Assembly: GCA_964036045.1 (NCBI GenBank)
Contig: OZ038384.1
Span: 59,307,355 to 59,371,354 of the forward strand
Length of the DNA stretch: 64,000 nt
Reading direction: 5' to 3'
Source: Eutreptiella sp. 'Long Island Sound 2002'
Lineage: Eukaryota; Euglenozoa; Euglenophyceae; Eutreptiales; Eutreptiaceae
Below, one piece after another: positions 33,501 through 45,801 of the stretch. The notes under the pieces are model-generated. The model saw nothing but the letters and a program-made list of their open reading frames with translations. It made no database searches and was not told the origin of the DNA. The position numbers and the translations under genes were made by a program. Numbering within the stretch: position 1 is the stretch's first letter; the number at the start of each line of letters is the position of its first letter.

Positions 33501-34812
33501 CTCAAAATGTGAGACTACCCGTCAACCCAAACACCAATGGATAAGGCCTAGAGTGTGAACACCATCTCACACCCCAAGGCCCAATGAGTCAGTCAAAGCC
33601 CAATGAGCACTGCAAGGATTGTGCACACCATCAGTCAACTCAAAGCCAAATGAGTAGTGCATGGACTGTGTAGGCTACCTATCAACCCAAATCCCTACGA
33701 ATAGCGACTCAAATTTCAAGACTATCAATAAAGTGGAAGCCCAAATAGTAGTATCTAGAAGGTGCACACCATCCATCAACTCTTTGCGCAATGAGGGATG
33801 TACGGAATGTGTAGTGTATCCGCCACCTCAAAGACCAATGGGTAGCGCATGCCGTGTGCGCACTATTTGTCAGTTCAAAGCACAGCGACTGGCACTTGGA
33901 ATAGGCAAAATTTGTGTCACGTCAAAGCCCAATGGGTAGTGTGTGGAGTGTGCAAACTATGAATCAAGTGAATGCCAAGCGAGGAGTGCACAAAAGGTGC
34001 AGACTATGCGTCAACTCTAGGCCCGACAAGTAGTGCCTATAGTGTTTAGACGATCAGTGAAATCAACGCCCAACGAGTAGTGCTAACAATTTGCACACTA
34101 TCTGTCACCTTAAAACCCAACAAGTAGAGCCTGAAGTGTGAAAACCATGTGTCTACTCTAAGATGAATTAGAAATCGATGCACGTGTAGACTATCCATCA
34201 ACTCAAACCTGAATGAGTAGTTCACAAAGCACACTATGTGTCAACGGAACGCCCAATATGTCGTGGCTGAAAGCTGCAAACTACCTATAAAGTGAAAGCC
34301 TCTTGAGTAGGACAAGGAAAGTGCACAATATCCGTCAACACAAAGCCCAATGGCTAGTGCTTGGGATGTGCAGACTATCCGTCATCGGAAAGCCCAATAT
34401 GTAGTACTTGCAATGTGCAAACTATGTGCAAAGTGAGAGCCTCATGAGTAGCCCCCAACCCAAAGCCTGATGAATACTGACTAAAATGTGAGGACTATCA
34501 ATCAACTCAAAGCCCAATGAGTAGCGACTAGAATGTGCACGCGATCCATCATCTCTCAGCGCAATCATTGGTATACAAATGTGTAGCCTATCCGTCACCT
34601 CAAAGGCCCATGTGTAGTGCCCTGAATGTGCGCACTATCCCTCAGTGCAAGGGTCAAACAACAATGCTTGGAATGTACAATCTTTCCATCATGTCAAAGC
34701 CCAATGGGTAGTGTGTGGGTTGTGCAAACTATGAAGCAACCGAAAGCCAAGCGAGGAGTGTACAGAATGTGCAGACTATCCGTCCACTCCAAGCCCATAA
34801 AGTAGTGCCTAC
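30596..34812 (+). repeat. 47-bp satellite, array III (about 90 units)
   Basis: Longest stretch of the 47-bp satellite. 30,600-31,440 aligns with 32,633-33,470 (offset about 2,033), and the phrase caaacaccaatgggtaaggcctagagtg-like recurs at about 25,992, 31,370, 31,721 and 33,529, so a block of roughly 2 kb has been duplicated. The tagtg and tga words put a stop in two of three frames per unit, so short frames here are artefacts. Confidence 0.95.
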
Positions 34813-35044
34813 GGGAACTCACCACAAACATGGGTATAGCCAGCTTCATACGGTACAACAAAAAACCGTTACTTGTGGAAAAGGGGAGAGGGTACGGAAT
34901 TTGTTTTACACATTTGGAAGGGGGGGAACTCTTTTCTCCGGCCACCCCCCCGCCCCCCCCCCGAGGAGTCACGGGGAAGGAAAAAGTGTTCGTGCCGCCA
35001 TTTGCTTTTTCTCAGCCCGCCGCTTGCCGCGACGCAAGCGTGGG
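34813..35044. other. Spacer between the two satellites
   Basis: About 230 bp with G and C tracts separates the last 47-bp unit from the first 37-bp unit. A short frame with Pro-rich composition is not supported as a gene. Confidence 0.6.
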
Positions 35045-38000
35045 TAACACCTCAAGGAGCAAGGCACCAACCAAGCATGACAAAGACCCAAAAGAAAAAG
35101 CTTGTAGTCGAGCATGGGCAATGGTGGGAGTAGTAAAATCAACCAAGGCTAAGAAACACGTGCGGTAGCAAAATTGCAGCCAAAAATGGAAAATGGAGGA
35201 GCAAGGCTTGAGAGAACCCTAGTAAATATTGCTAGGAGCAGGGTACCAACCCAATATGAGGAACTTTTGGAGGGGGAACGAGCCTCCGGCGAGGCATGAG
35301 GAATATTTGAAGGAGCAATACCCCATCCAAGCATGGCATATACTTGTAAGACCAAAGGTGCAGCCGGGGATGACAAATACTTGGAGGAGCAAGGCTCTAC
35401 CCAAACATGGAGAACACTTTCACGGGTTGAACGAACGCCAGGAATGGGGAATACTTGGAGCACCAAGGCTCCGTGCAAGCATGAGCAATACTTGGAGGGG
35501 AAATACTCTAGCCAAGCATAGGGACTTCTTGGAGGAGCAAGGCTCCCAACAACCACATGGAATACTTGGGGAAGCAGGCCTTTAGCCACGCATGGGCAAT
35601 ACTTCGAGGGTTCCAACCTTTGGCCAAAAAGAGGGGCAACACTTTCAGGAGCAAAGCTCCCGATAGGCATTGTAAGCCTTTAACAAGCACCGCTCCAAGC
35701 CACGACAAAGAATACACTCCAAGCAAGAAAAGGGACGACTAATAGAAACAAGGGTCCGGCCTACCACAGGGGATGCTTGGAGAAGCAAGGCTACGGCCCA
35801 GCATGTGCAATACTTGGAGGAGCAAGGGTGGATCTAGGAATGCGGACTCCTCTAAGGAGCAAAGCTACCACCCAATGTGGGGAATACTTGCAGAATCGGG
35901 CTCAAGACAAGGATGGGGAATACTTGGAGGCTTTTGCCAAGCATGGGGAACACTGAGCACAGCAAGGCTTCGGCTAGGCATGGGGTGTAATTGGAGGAGC
36001 AAGACTACAGCCAAGGAAAACGTTTCGAGGAGTGCTTGCACAACGCTCTGACCAAGGAAAGATGATAAATGCAAGAGAAACGCTGCAAACATGCATGCGC
36101 AATAGTTGAAGCAGTAAGACTCCGGCAATTCATGGAAAATACTCGGAGGAGAAAGGCCTTAAGAAGCCTGCAACATACGTCAAGGCCCAAGGTGACAGCC
36201 AGCCATGGGCAATACTTGAAACAGCAAAGCATGCCGAATACTTGCAAGAGAAAAAGTGGAGCCATGTAATAGGACTACTTGGGGGAGCAAGGCTCTAGCC
36301 AAGCATGGAAAACGTTTGGGAGGGCAACACGAGATGTAACAATGGCAAACACTTGGAGCAAGGCTCTAGTTAGGCATTGACAATGCTTGTTTGAGAAAGG
36401 CAGCAACCAAGCATGGGGAGTACTTCGAACCCCCGCCAACCACATGAAGTACTTGGAGAAGCAAGGCTAAAGGCAAGCTGGGGCAATTCTTGGAGGAGCA
36501 AGGCTCCAACTAAGCATGGGGAATCATGCGAGGGGCAAAGCTACCACCAAACATGGGCAATAGGTGTTGGATGTCGGGTTGGGACACACATCGGGAAAGT
36601 GTGGAGGAGCAAGGCTACAACCACCCAAGAGAGGGAGGGATCGAGCCAAGCACCAGCAATACTTGGACAACACAAGCTCTAGCCACGCATGGGGAATACT
36701 TGGAGGAACAAGGCTTCAAACGAACATGGGCAATACTTCAAAAAGCAAGGCTTCAAACAAAAATTAGGAATGCTTGGAGGAGCACAGCTTTGGACAGGCA
36801 TGGGCAATACTTTGAAACGGAAGGCTCGGGCCAAGCCCAAGAAACCGAGCAAAGCTGAAACCAAGCATGCAAAATACTTGAATTAGCAAGGCCCTGAGAA
36901 AGCATTGGTAGTACTTGGAGGACCGAGGCTCCAACCAACGATAAGAAACACTCAAAGAAGAAAGGCACCACCCAAGCATGGGTGATACCCGGAGGAGCGA
37001 GGCGCCCCACAAGCATGAAGAGTACCCTGAGGAGCAAGGCGCCAGCATAGCAGGAGCAATACTTGAAAGAGCAAAGCTCTAGACAAGCATGCACAATACT
37101 TGGAGTAGTGAACCTCTAGCCAAGGTTGGGAAACCCATAGCGAAGCAAAACTCGAGCCAAACATGCTGAATGGAGGAGCAAGGCTTGGGTGAACCCAAGG
37201 CTTACAGCAGGGCTTCAACCAAGCATGAGGAACTCTTGACGGAACAATGGTGCGGCCAAGTATGAGGTAAAGTTGAAGGGGCAAGGCTGCATCCAAGCAT
37301 GCCGAACATTTACAAGAGCAACAATGCAACCGGAGACCAGAAATACTTCGAGAGGCAAGGCTCTCGCCAAGCATGGAGAAGACTTTGGGTGGGAACAAAA
37401 ATTCTGAGAACGTGGAAGACGTGGAAGAGTAATCCTCCAGTCAAGCATGGGCAATACTTGGAGGAGAACGGCTCTAGCCAAGCATGGGGAATATTTGGAA
37501 GGGCAAGGCTACCACCAACCACAAGGATAATTTGGAGAAGCAAGCCTTTAGCCAAGGGGTTCAATACTTCAAGGAGCAAGCTTTCGCCAAAAGTTGGGCA
37601 ACACCTCGAGGAACAAACCTCCAACCAAGCATGTGTGTGCTTTGAGGAGCATTGCTCCAACTTCAATTGAGAATACTTGGAGAAGAGAGGCTCCACTCAA
37701 GGCGAGAGGAATATCTTGGAGAATCAAGGTTCAAGCCAAGCACAGGGATCGGTTGGAGAGGCAAGGCTTGGGCCAAGCCTCAGCAATGCTTGGAGGACCA
37801 AGCCTCCACCCAGATGTGGGGCATACTTTGACACGCAAGGCTACAACAAAACGTGGGGAATACTTGCTGCAATTGGGGTTGAGACAAGGATAGTGAATGT
37901 TTGGAGGAGGAAGGCCGCAACCAACAAGGATAGGCAATATTTGGAGTAGCAAGGGTCTATCCAAGCACATGCAAGTCTTGGAGGACAAAAGCTCAAGCCG

Positions 38001-40685
38001 AGCATGGGGAGTAACGGGAGGAGCAAGGACTCAGGCCTAGCATCGGCTATACTTGAATGAGCAAAGTTTCAAACAAAAAATAGCAATACTTGATGGAGCA
38101 CGGCTCTAGACAAGAACGGGAAATACTTGGCTGACAAAGGCTCCGACCAAGCATGGGAAAGACTTGGAGGGGCAAGGATCTCGCAAACCACAAGGAATAC
38201 TTGGAGAAGCAAGCCTCCAACCCAGCAGGTGAAATACTTTGAGGAGCAAGCCGTCGCCAAAAGAAGGTCAGTACTTCTAAGAGCTAACCTCCAACCAACC
38301 ATGGGAATGCTTTGACAAGCAAAGCTCCAGCCACGACAAGGAATAGTTGGAAGAGAAAGGCTTCACTCAAAGCTAGGGACAACTAGAGGGAACGGGGTTC
38401 AAGCCAAGCACGGGGAGTAGTTTGATAAGCAAAGCTCAAACTAAGTGTAGGCAATACCTGAATGAGCAAATCTCCAACCAAGCATGGGGAATACTTTGGC
38501 CGGCAAAGCTACAACCAAATGTGGGGAGCAGTTGATGGGGTTGGGGATGAGACAAGGATGGTGAATGTTTGGAGGAGGAAGGCCACAACAACCAAAGATA
38601 GTCAATACATGTAGAAGCAAGATTCTAGCCAAGCACCTGCAATTCTGGGGTTACGAAGGCTCCAACCAAGCATGGCCAACACTTGGAGGAGCAAGGTTGC
38701 CGCCAAGCATGGCCACTACTTGAAGGAGCAAGGTTTCAACCAAAACTTGGCAACGCCTTGAGGAGCACCGCTGTGGCCAAGCATGGACATCGAGCGCCCA
38801 AGAAATACATGGCAAAGCAAGGCTCAAGCCAACGATGAAGAATATTTCCAGTACCAACGCTCTGGAAAAGCATTATTGCATGGGGAGGGGCCTTGCACAC
38901 TCCCAATGTGGGGGGAATGGTGTGGGGTAATGGACGAAGACCAGGTCACAGATGTGACAGCCCTGTTGAGGAGTCTTGCAATGATGAATGCCGTCGGCAA
39001 CAGATGAAGAGGCCGATCATGGGGAAATGGCCAGCGGCATGGGGAAAACTTGGAGGAGCAAGGCACCAAGAAAGCATGGGCAATACTTGAAGGAGCAAAT
39101 GCTCAAATCAAGCACGGGAAACAATCAAAAGAGCAAGTCTCCCACGGACCATGGGCATTACTTGGAGGTGCAAAGGGCAAGGCAGGCAGGGAAATACCTC
39201 GAGGAGCAACATACCAGCCAACCATGGGCAATATTTGTAACAGCAAGGCTCTGGACATGTGTGCACAATACTTGGAGGCCCTACCCAAGAATTGAAAACA
39301 CATTGCGGAGCAAGGCGCCAGCCAAACATGCCGAGCGGAGAAGCAAAGCTTCAACCAACCATGGTGAATATTGCTGGGAGCAACCAAGCATAAAACTATT
39401 TTGGCGAAACAAGCATGCGCCCAAGCAATAGGAATTCTTGAAGGAACATGGCTCCATCCAAGCATGGGAAACGTGAGAAATATTTGGAGGAGCAAGGCTC
39501 GTGACAAGCATGGGCCATACTTGGAGGAAAACGGCTTTGACGAAGCATGGGGAATACTGGAGGGGCAAGGCTCGACCCAACCACATACAACACTTGGAAA
39601 AGCAAGCCTATAGCCAAGCATGGACAATACTTCGAGGAGCAAGCCTTCGCCCCCAAAAAGGAAACACTTCTAGCAGCTAAGCTCTAGCCAAACATGGGAA
39701 TACTTTGGGGAGCGGCGCTCTAACCACGACAGATTCGATTTGAAGGAGAAAGGCTGCACCAAAGAAGACGCACGACTAGTAGAAACAAGGCTGCGGCCAA
39801 ACATTGAGAATGATTGGAGAAGAAAGGGTCAAGGTGAGATAAGCAAGGCTCAAGCCAAGCATGGGCAATACTTGGAGGACCAAGTTCCCAACTAGACGCG
39901 GGGAATAGTTTGAGGCGCAAACCTACCACCCAACGTGGGGAATACTTGCCGGAGTAGACAAGGACAAGACAAGGATGCAGAATGTTTGGAGGAGCAAGAA
40001 TGCAACCACGAAAGATCGGGAATACTTGGAGGAGCAATGCTGTAGCCTAGCAAATGCGATACTTGGAGCACAAAGGCTCGAGCCAATCATGCGGAAAGTT
40101 GTAGAAGCAAGGTTCCAAAGCAGCATGGGCAATACTTCAGCAAGCAATGGTTCAAACGAAAATTAACAAAACTTGGAGAAGCAAGGCTCTAGCCATGCAT
40201 GCCCGGGCAATACTTGGAGGAGCAAGGATCGAGCCAAGGCTAGGAAACACATGGCCGAGGAAGCCTCACGTCAGGCATTGGAATACTTGGAGAACCAAGG
40301 CTTCAAGCAGCCATGGCTCAATCGAAAGATGCAATTTTGGAGCAGCATCCCCTTAGCCATGCATGGGGACTACTTGGGTGAGCAAGGCTCCAACCAAGAA
40401 TGGGCGATACTGGAAGGAGCAAGGCTACATCCAAGCATGGGGAATACTATGCAAAGCAAGGCCAGAGCAAAGTATGAAGAATACTTGGAACAGCAAGGAA
40501 GGCCAACGAAGGGCAATACTTGGAGGAGCAAGGCTCCAGGGAAACATGCGGAAGACTTGGAAGAGCAGGTGTGGAGCTACAAGAGGGCAAAACTTGGTGG
40601 AGCAACACTCCCGCCCAAGCAGGCTCTAGGAAAGCATTGGAAATGCCTAGAGGTTGGAGGCTGCACCTCACCATGGGAAACATTA
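35045..40685 (+). repeat. 37-bp satellite, array II (about 145 units)
   Basis: Same unit and orientation as array I. Multi-unit blocks repeat at about 2-kb spacing: an unusual stretch near 35,190 (atggaggagcaaggcttgRg, then a ggc.t..cagggt phrase) returns near 37,165 and, weaker, near 39,330. A gagacaaggatRgtgaatg variant returns at 37,890, 38,550 and 39,970. A non-satellite stretch interrupts at about 38,880-39,045 and is mostly G-rich, unrecognised sequence. All six frames stay open for unusually long runs. Confidence 0.95.
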
Positions 40686-41074
40686 AACACCCTTGATTGA
40701 TTCATCCACACCGAAAAAAATTGTGTGCTATCCATATGCGATTCTTGTGCCCTTTAGGTGAGGCCGGTGTTCCACGTGTTCCCTGTGAGCCTGCTGTTGA
40801 ATCTGCTGAATCTGCCTAACCCGCCACTGCTGAGCTTGGGGTGGATAATCCCATTTGTTTTTTTAATGCCTGTGGGCCACACTCAAATGTGCCGCACTAA
40901 CTTGGACTAGGGAGTTACCCCAACTGAAGTTGCTCCCTTCTGAAGAAGGTGAGAGTGTATGTCCCTGTGCATTTGCAATCCACGGGGATTGGGAACTCAT
41001 GCCCCCCGACCCCGAGACCCACACACATGTGCGTGTCGACCCCAGCAAAATTCTGTGCATCTATGAGCAAGGTG
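40686..41074. other. Non-satellite spacer
   Basis: About 390 bp between two satellite arrays. Two 65-100-codon frames on opposite strands overlap, with no motif. Confidence 0.5.
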
Positions 41075-41490
41075 TTAGGCAAGCATGCGGAACACTTGGA
41101 GGAGCAACGCTCCACCCAAGCATGGGGAGTAGTTGGAGAAGCATGGCTCTAGGTAAGCATGGGATCTACTTGGAGGGCAACAAAACATCTAAGAATGGCC
41201 AATACTTGGAGGTGCTAGGCTCCAGCTAGTCGTGGGCAATACTTGGAGGAAAAAAGCTCCAACTAAGCATGGTGAATAATTGGAGGAGCAAGGCTCCATC
41301 CAACAACACCGAATACTTGGAGAAGAAAGCCTCTAGCCAAGCATGGGGAATGCTTGGAGGGACAAGGCTCCAGCGACACATGCGAAATAGAGGCCTAGGA
41401 ATACTTGGAGGAGCAAGGCTCACCCAAGCATGGGCAATGCTTAGAGGGGCAATGCTCCAGCCAAGCATGGGGAATACTTGGAGAACGCCA
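41075..41490 (+). repeat. 37-bp satellite, array III (about 11 units)
   Basis: Clear units with the same consensus as arrays I and II. A single further unit lies alone at about 42,078-42,110. That places the satellite's right limit, at least locally, near 42.1 kb. Confidence 0.9.
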
Positions 41491-42524
41491 CACCCTTCCC
41501 CTTGTATAGGGGGGAAGGTCTTACTGCATTAAACCAACGAACCGGGAAGCAAAGCTTGAGGACAATGTAGTGAAAGCAGTGTCATCTTCTTTTGCAAAAA
41601 TTTAACGTTTCTAGCATGTCACAATTTGTGGGCTGTCTTGGTTCCATACGTTTGGTTCTCTTGCTATGGGTGACATCAATTTGCGACTGGTATACCGGTA
41701 TTGTTCCAACCAGTGTTGCTCATGGTGTTGTTGTGGTCAACAAAGGGGACGGTTGCAAGCAATCACGTAGTGAACACAACTTGTCATTTGTTGAAAAGGC
41801 ACGGTGTTGTGCCGCAAATAGGGCTTGCTCAGGTGAAGGTCTGTGACTACCGCTGACTCTGCTGACTCGTTGCATTAACAAACAGTACAACTTGCCCTCA
41901 GAAAGTACTCTTAATCTGTTAACAGACGTTACAAAACACAACGACACTTCCCTCCAAAACCACCAACGGGAACGACAATGCCTATTTCTGGTGTCCATTT
42001 GGAACCTCCTGAATCAGGAGAACAAACCATGATAATTGGGGGAACCGTGCCCTGAGTTGGGGGGAGGATTCACACTTAGAGGAGCAAGGCTTCAACCAAA
42101 AATGGGGATAACTCTGATACCACATCAGCACCCATCCCCCCACACAGACCTCCCACATTCAAACCAAGGTGATGTAGTTTATTCTTCACCTTCACCATTG
42201 TGTTCACTAACTTCTCCTGACTATGGGCAGCGTCTGCCTTGCAGCACTCCTATGCTGTAGTCCGTTTAGATGGCACTCTGTCCACACAAAAACACCGAGA
42301 AAGAGACCTGCAGGAATGCAAACAAATGAGCTCAAAGACAGACACAAACAGCATTTGCAAACTTTCACTGTCACCCGCAGAGCTACTGTTCTCCCTCACA
42401 TCTCAGCCTTGTACGTTCACACCTACATCACAGTGACGCCACACCCAGCCCCGTTGGCAACCCAACATTTAATTTGGACCCCATTCTTATGTACACCCGA
42501 GCCAGATGCGTATTGCTCCATTAA
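41491..42524. other. No supported gene
   Basis: Contains one isolated 37-bp satellite unit near 42,080. Short frames only. Confidence 0.45.
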
Positions 42525-43223
42525 ATGACACGAACACACGTACGCCTGCAGAAGCACAGGTATGCACATGCGCACGCATCCAGACACACACACAGCACAC
42601 GCACACAAACACACAAACAAAACCAAACGTTCAGTATGTCTGCAAAAGAAAACCAAACACTCAACACGCACGGAACATCACATAAACACACAAGCCCACA
42701 TAAACAATGCGAGGGCACTGTACACCTTGCACCAGGTGGCATTACGTCTGTGTTCATTGGAGCGGCAGACGGGGCTGCTGACGAATATATATTGGAGTAC
42801 GAGCCCGATGTGCCCAGCAGCGAAGAAGGAATTGAAGAAACAGAAGTGTGTGAGGTAGTGCGATGGGGGGCTTCAGCTTCGAGTGCATGCAACACCACAG
42901 GACGTCTGCGAACTGTGTTGCAATCTGGCTTCTGGTAGGTAGTCTTGCCCCACTCTGCCTGGGGATATCTATGTTCCTGCAGCCTGGAATTGGGAGCAAA
43001 ATTTGCTTGTGTGGGCCGCATGGGGCAAAAGCACAAAGAATCCACGTCAGAAATGCAAGTGCCGACACTACAATAATGCACCAAGGCAAGAAAGTCACGA
43101 CGGGTGTCATCAAAGGAATTATGTGTTGGTGTTTCTGCCGCATCACGGTCAATGGGAAGGCTTCAAGGTGGCTTTCAGGGTTTTGCTTGGAGTGCAGGTG
43201 CACTTATGATCCAGGACCAGTGA
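42525..43223 (+). pseudogene. Possible hypothetical frame with TAG and TAA
   Basis: A 137-codon frame ends at a TAG (42,936-42,938). The same frame continues to a TAA at 43,074 and a TGA at 43,221-43,223. The first part is a low-complexity Thr/His-rich tract caused by a CA-rich stretch (42,525-42,640), followed by an acidic segment (EYEPDVPSSEEGIEETE). Other frames over 42,860-43,250 look equally plausible, and a 187-codon frame runs on the opposite strand, so the call is weak. Confidence 0.2.
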
Positions 43224-44654
43224 TGGAGAATCATTCGTATCATCTGGTATTCTAGTACTGTCAAGCTATTGCCTGCAGACTCAGCCTTGTTCATTTGGAG
43301 CCCATGTGGTGCTGGACGCTCAGAAACCATTCCATAATTCTCTTTTATTATATTTTGTCCTTGGACCCGGTTTCCGGCGCCTGCAAGCCGTGTCATCCCA
43401 GTGGGCGGACACCATGACATGGAGCACGCCTCCGGATGCCTCTACTATTCAGTCGGCCCCAGAAGCTCCCTGAATCACATTATTCAGTGGGCTTGAGGAG
43501 CGGAATGAAAAATGGCGGTAGGCATACCATGCCCAGGCACCTGGATTGCTGGCCTAGGACTAGTATGCCCAGTACCACAATGTGTCACAACCATCCTCCG
43601 GACCAAGAGCAATGGGACACGCGCCCTTTCTACGGGTTTCCTTGATCTGGTGGAGGATCCCAGTGGCTGGGGCGTTGCAAGACTATCGCGGGTGTAATAT
43701 GGCATGTCATGTTCACAGTCATTTGAGTACACTGCGGTTAAGGGGTCTCGGCTAAGTCACTGTGTACTGGGGTCGGGACTCCCTCAATCCCTCTGCTGAT
43801 CCCCGGTTCACTGCTGAGGCAAGATCCATTTGCACATTGCATGACGGTCACAAGGATTCAACGCAGAACATCACACACACCAGAGCCATCCCCTAACACA
43901 TTGGCTTACAGCTTACAGCTGCCCGTGTACAGCATGTGCAAAGCTGTGAACACCCTATGTACGACCTTGGGAGGGACTCCAGGGTTCTACTGCTACATGC
44001 ACAGAAAATTACCAGCACAAGAAGCTTCCCTTTCAGGATCCTGGTCCCTCAACTTTAACCTCCTCTTCGAAACAGGTGCAAAAAAAAAAGTGTGCAAGTG
44101 TGCACAGCCACGCAGATTTTTGTTTTGGCCGAAACGCCATCTCCTCTGATGATGGAAGGGGTTTGTTCTGGAATGCATGGGGTGCAGCAGCAAACGTGTC
44201 TCCTTTCTGGGAAGCAATGGTGAAACTTTTAGCGCCATATTTGAGACGTTGATTCATGTAGGATGAGGCATCTCATAACCCTGGTCCCACGCTGCAGGCA
44301 CTCCATGGTCATGTGAACACATGCAGCACAGAGGCCACACCATGCTTGTTGTTGGGGATGACTGCTGGTGGCCAAGAAGGGGCTCATCTCCTTCGTGTGG
44401 AGGATCCAGGAGGCAAAAGAGAGCTGTGGGTCGGCTGAGGGGTTCTCGGCAGTGGACACAGGGAATGGGATGGAGGGCTGCACAGGCAATCCCTGCAAAG
44501 AGGTGGAGTGGGGGCAAGGATTCTTCAAGGAAGGGGCCGGAAAGTGCTTGGGACACATACATCCAGTGGCACATTAAGTGCGTGCTAAGTTGACTCATGG
44601 GCACATTTGGTGCATGTATCTGTGTTTCATGGTCACGTTGTGTGCGTGTTCTTG
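43224..44654. other. No supported gene
   Basis: Competing frames of 70-115 codons on both strands, with no motif or second copy. Confidence 0.45.
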
Positions 44655-45024
44655 GGGCATTTGGTAAAACCTAGTATGCGCCGTAGTAAAACCTAGTAAA
44701 ATGTAGTAAAACCTAGGAAAAAAAATCTAAATTTTTTTAAAAAAAGTTTTTTTTACTAGGTAAAAAAGGCAAAAGTTTTAAAAAATTTTCCTTACTAGGT
44801 TACTAGGTAGTCACAAATTTGGACTTGAATTTGAACAATAAACACAAAGTTTATGGGGGAGGGGGTGCCAACGGCAGGTGGTATTTGTGTTTAAGGGCAT
44901 GGTGCCCCCTAGTGGTTGATTCCAGGCCACTTGTGTAAGTGGCGCCCCACCCGGGCCAAACCGTGTATTGCAAGGTCAGCAGAAACAAAATGAGGCTCAA
45001 GAAAAGAAGGAGCTTTTATATCAT

Positions 45025-45026
45025 AA

Positions 45027-45057
<31 letters not shown>

Positions 45058-45064
45058 TACATAT
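45025..45064. repeat. (AT)n microsatellite
   Basis: Near-perfect at repeats with two single-base interruptions, directly downstream of the family K frame. Confidence 0.95.
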
Positions 45065-45084
45065 GAGGTGCACACACGTGTGCT

Positions 45085-45801
45085 TTATATGAAGTCGCAA
45101 AACACACGCTTGTAGATGAGGTCCGCCTTCTTATCTTTGTAGGTGGGTTGTGCTGAGGGAGGATTGTGCTTGCACATGTTGCGAAGCACGTCCGTGGTCT
45201 TCGTATCCAACTCTTCAATCAATTTTTTGTCATACTGCAATTTACCAGAGGCATCTTTGGGGTAATGCCCTGGAAAAAAAAATTCCATACCTCGGATCAC
45301 CACCTTTGGACGGACCTCATCTACAGACGGCGGCTTGTTAACCACAAGCCGGTCACCCAACGCGAATGCCAATACAATGCATGCCAGTGTGGCAGTCAAT
45401 TGCACTCTCCAGTTGCTCAATGCCACACATATCTCCGAGGGACACAAAACGGAAGCATGCAGGGCACGCTAGTAAACTCCACATTCAGGGCACGTGATGT
45501 GGAGTGTGTCATCGCAAAAAAAAGCACGAAACGGATAGGTGAACAATAGGGCCTAGCATACATCCGTGCCAAGCAATAGGGGACGCATGCGCAGAATCGC
45601 GATAGTGCAAAGCTGCCTGTGCAATCTCACGCAACAACTACCCACAATCTGTCTTGTGGAAGTTGGATGCTACCGTTGACAACACGCCTGGACAAAAGGC
45701 AATGTAGCATCAAAAGGCAGGCAGAATGGTAGCTCACACCGTCTTCTTGATGTAGGAAGGTGGAGTAGAGGGGGGCTATAGCAAGAGCTATACTGCCAAA
45801 C
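45085..45801 (-). CDS. Family K protein, copy A
   Basis: The stop-free C-terminal part (45,085-45,447 region) has a hydrophobic segment (LACIVLAFALG) and then the conserved family block, KDASGKL, MC.HN and KADLIYKRVFC, ending at TAA 45,085. The same frame extends upstream to a TGA at 45,802 and crosses TAG at 45,469, 45,553 and 45,670. That extension holds CPEC and CPSEIC, spaced like a possible zinc-binding motif. It lies inside the inverted-end element, so it may be cargo or a degenerate element protein. Relatives sit at 650-1,159 and 9,793-10,272. Function unknown. Confidence 0.5.

Noticed and set aside
25133-34812. CRISPR array
   Set aside because: Regular 37- and 47-bp periodicity could suggest one, but whole units are related to each other; there is no conserved repeat with unique spacers and no cas genes. 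These are eukaryotic satellites.
35045-40685. Frames of up to about 179 codons on both strands
   Set aside because: Same artefact of the stop-poor 37-bp unit; not called as genes.
42521-43084. 187-codon minus-strand frame
   Set aside because: Its C-terminal half is a Cys/Val-rich translation of a CA-rich tract, and other frames over the same bases look equally plausible.
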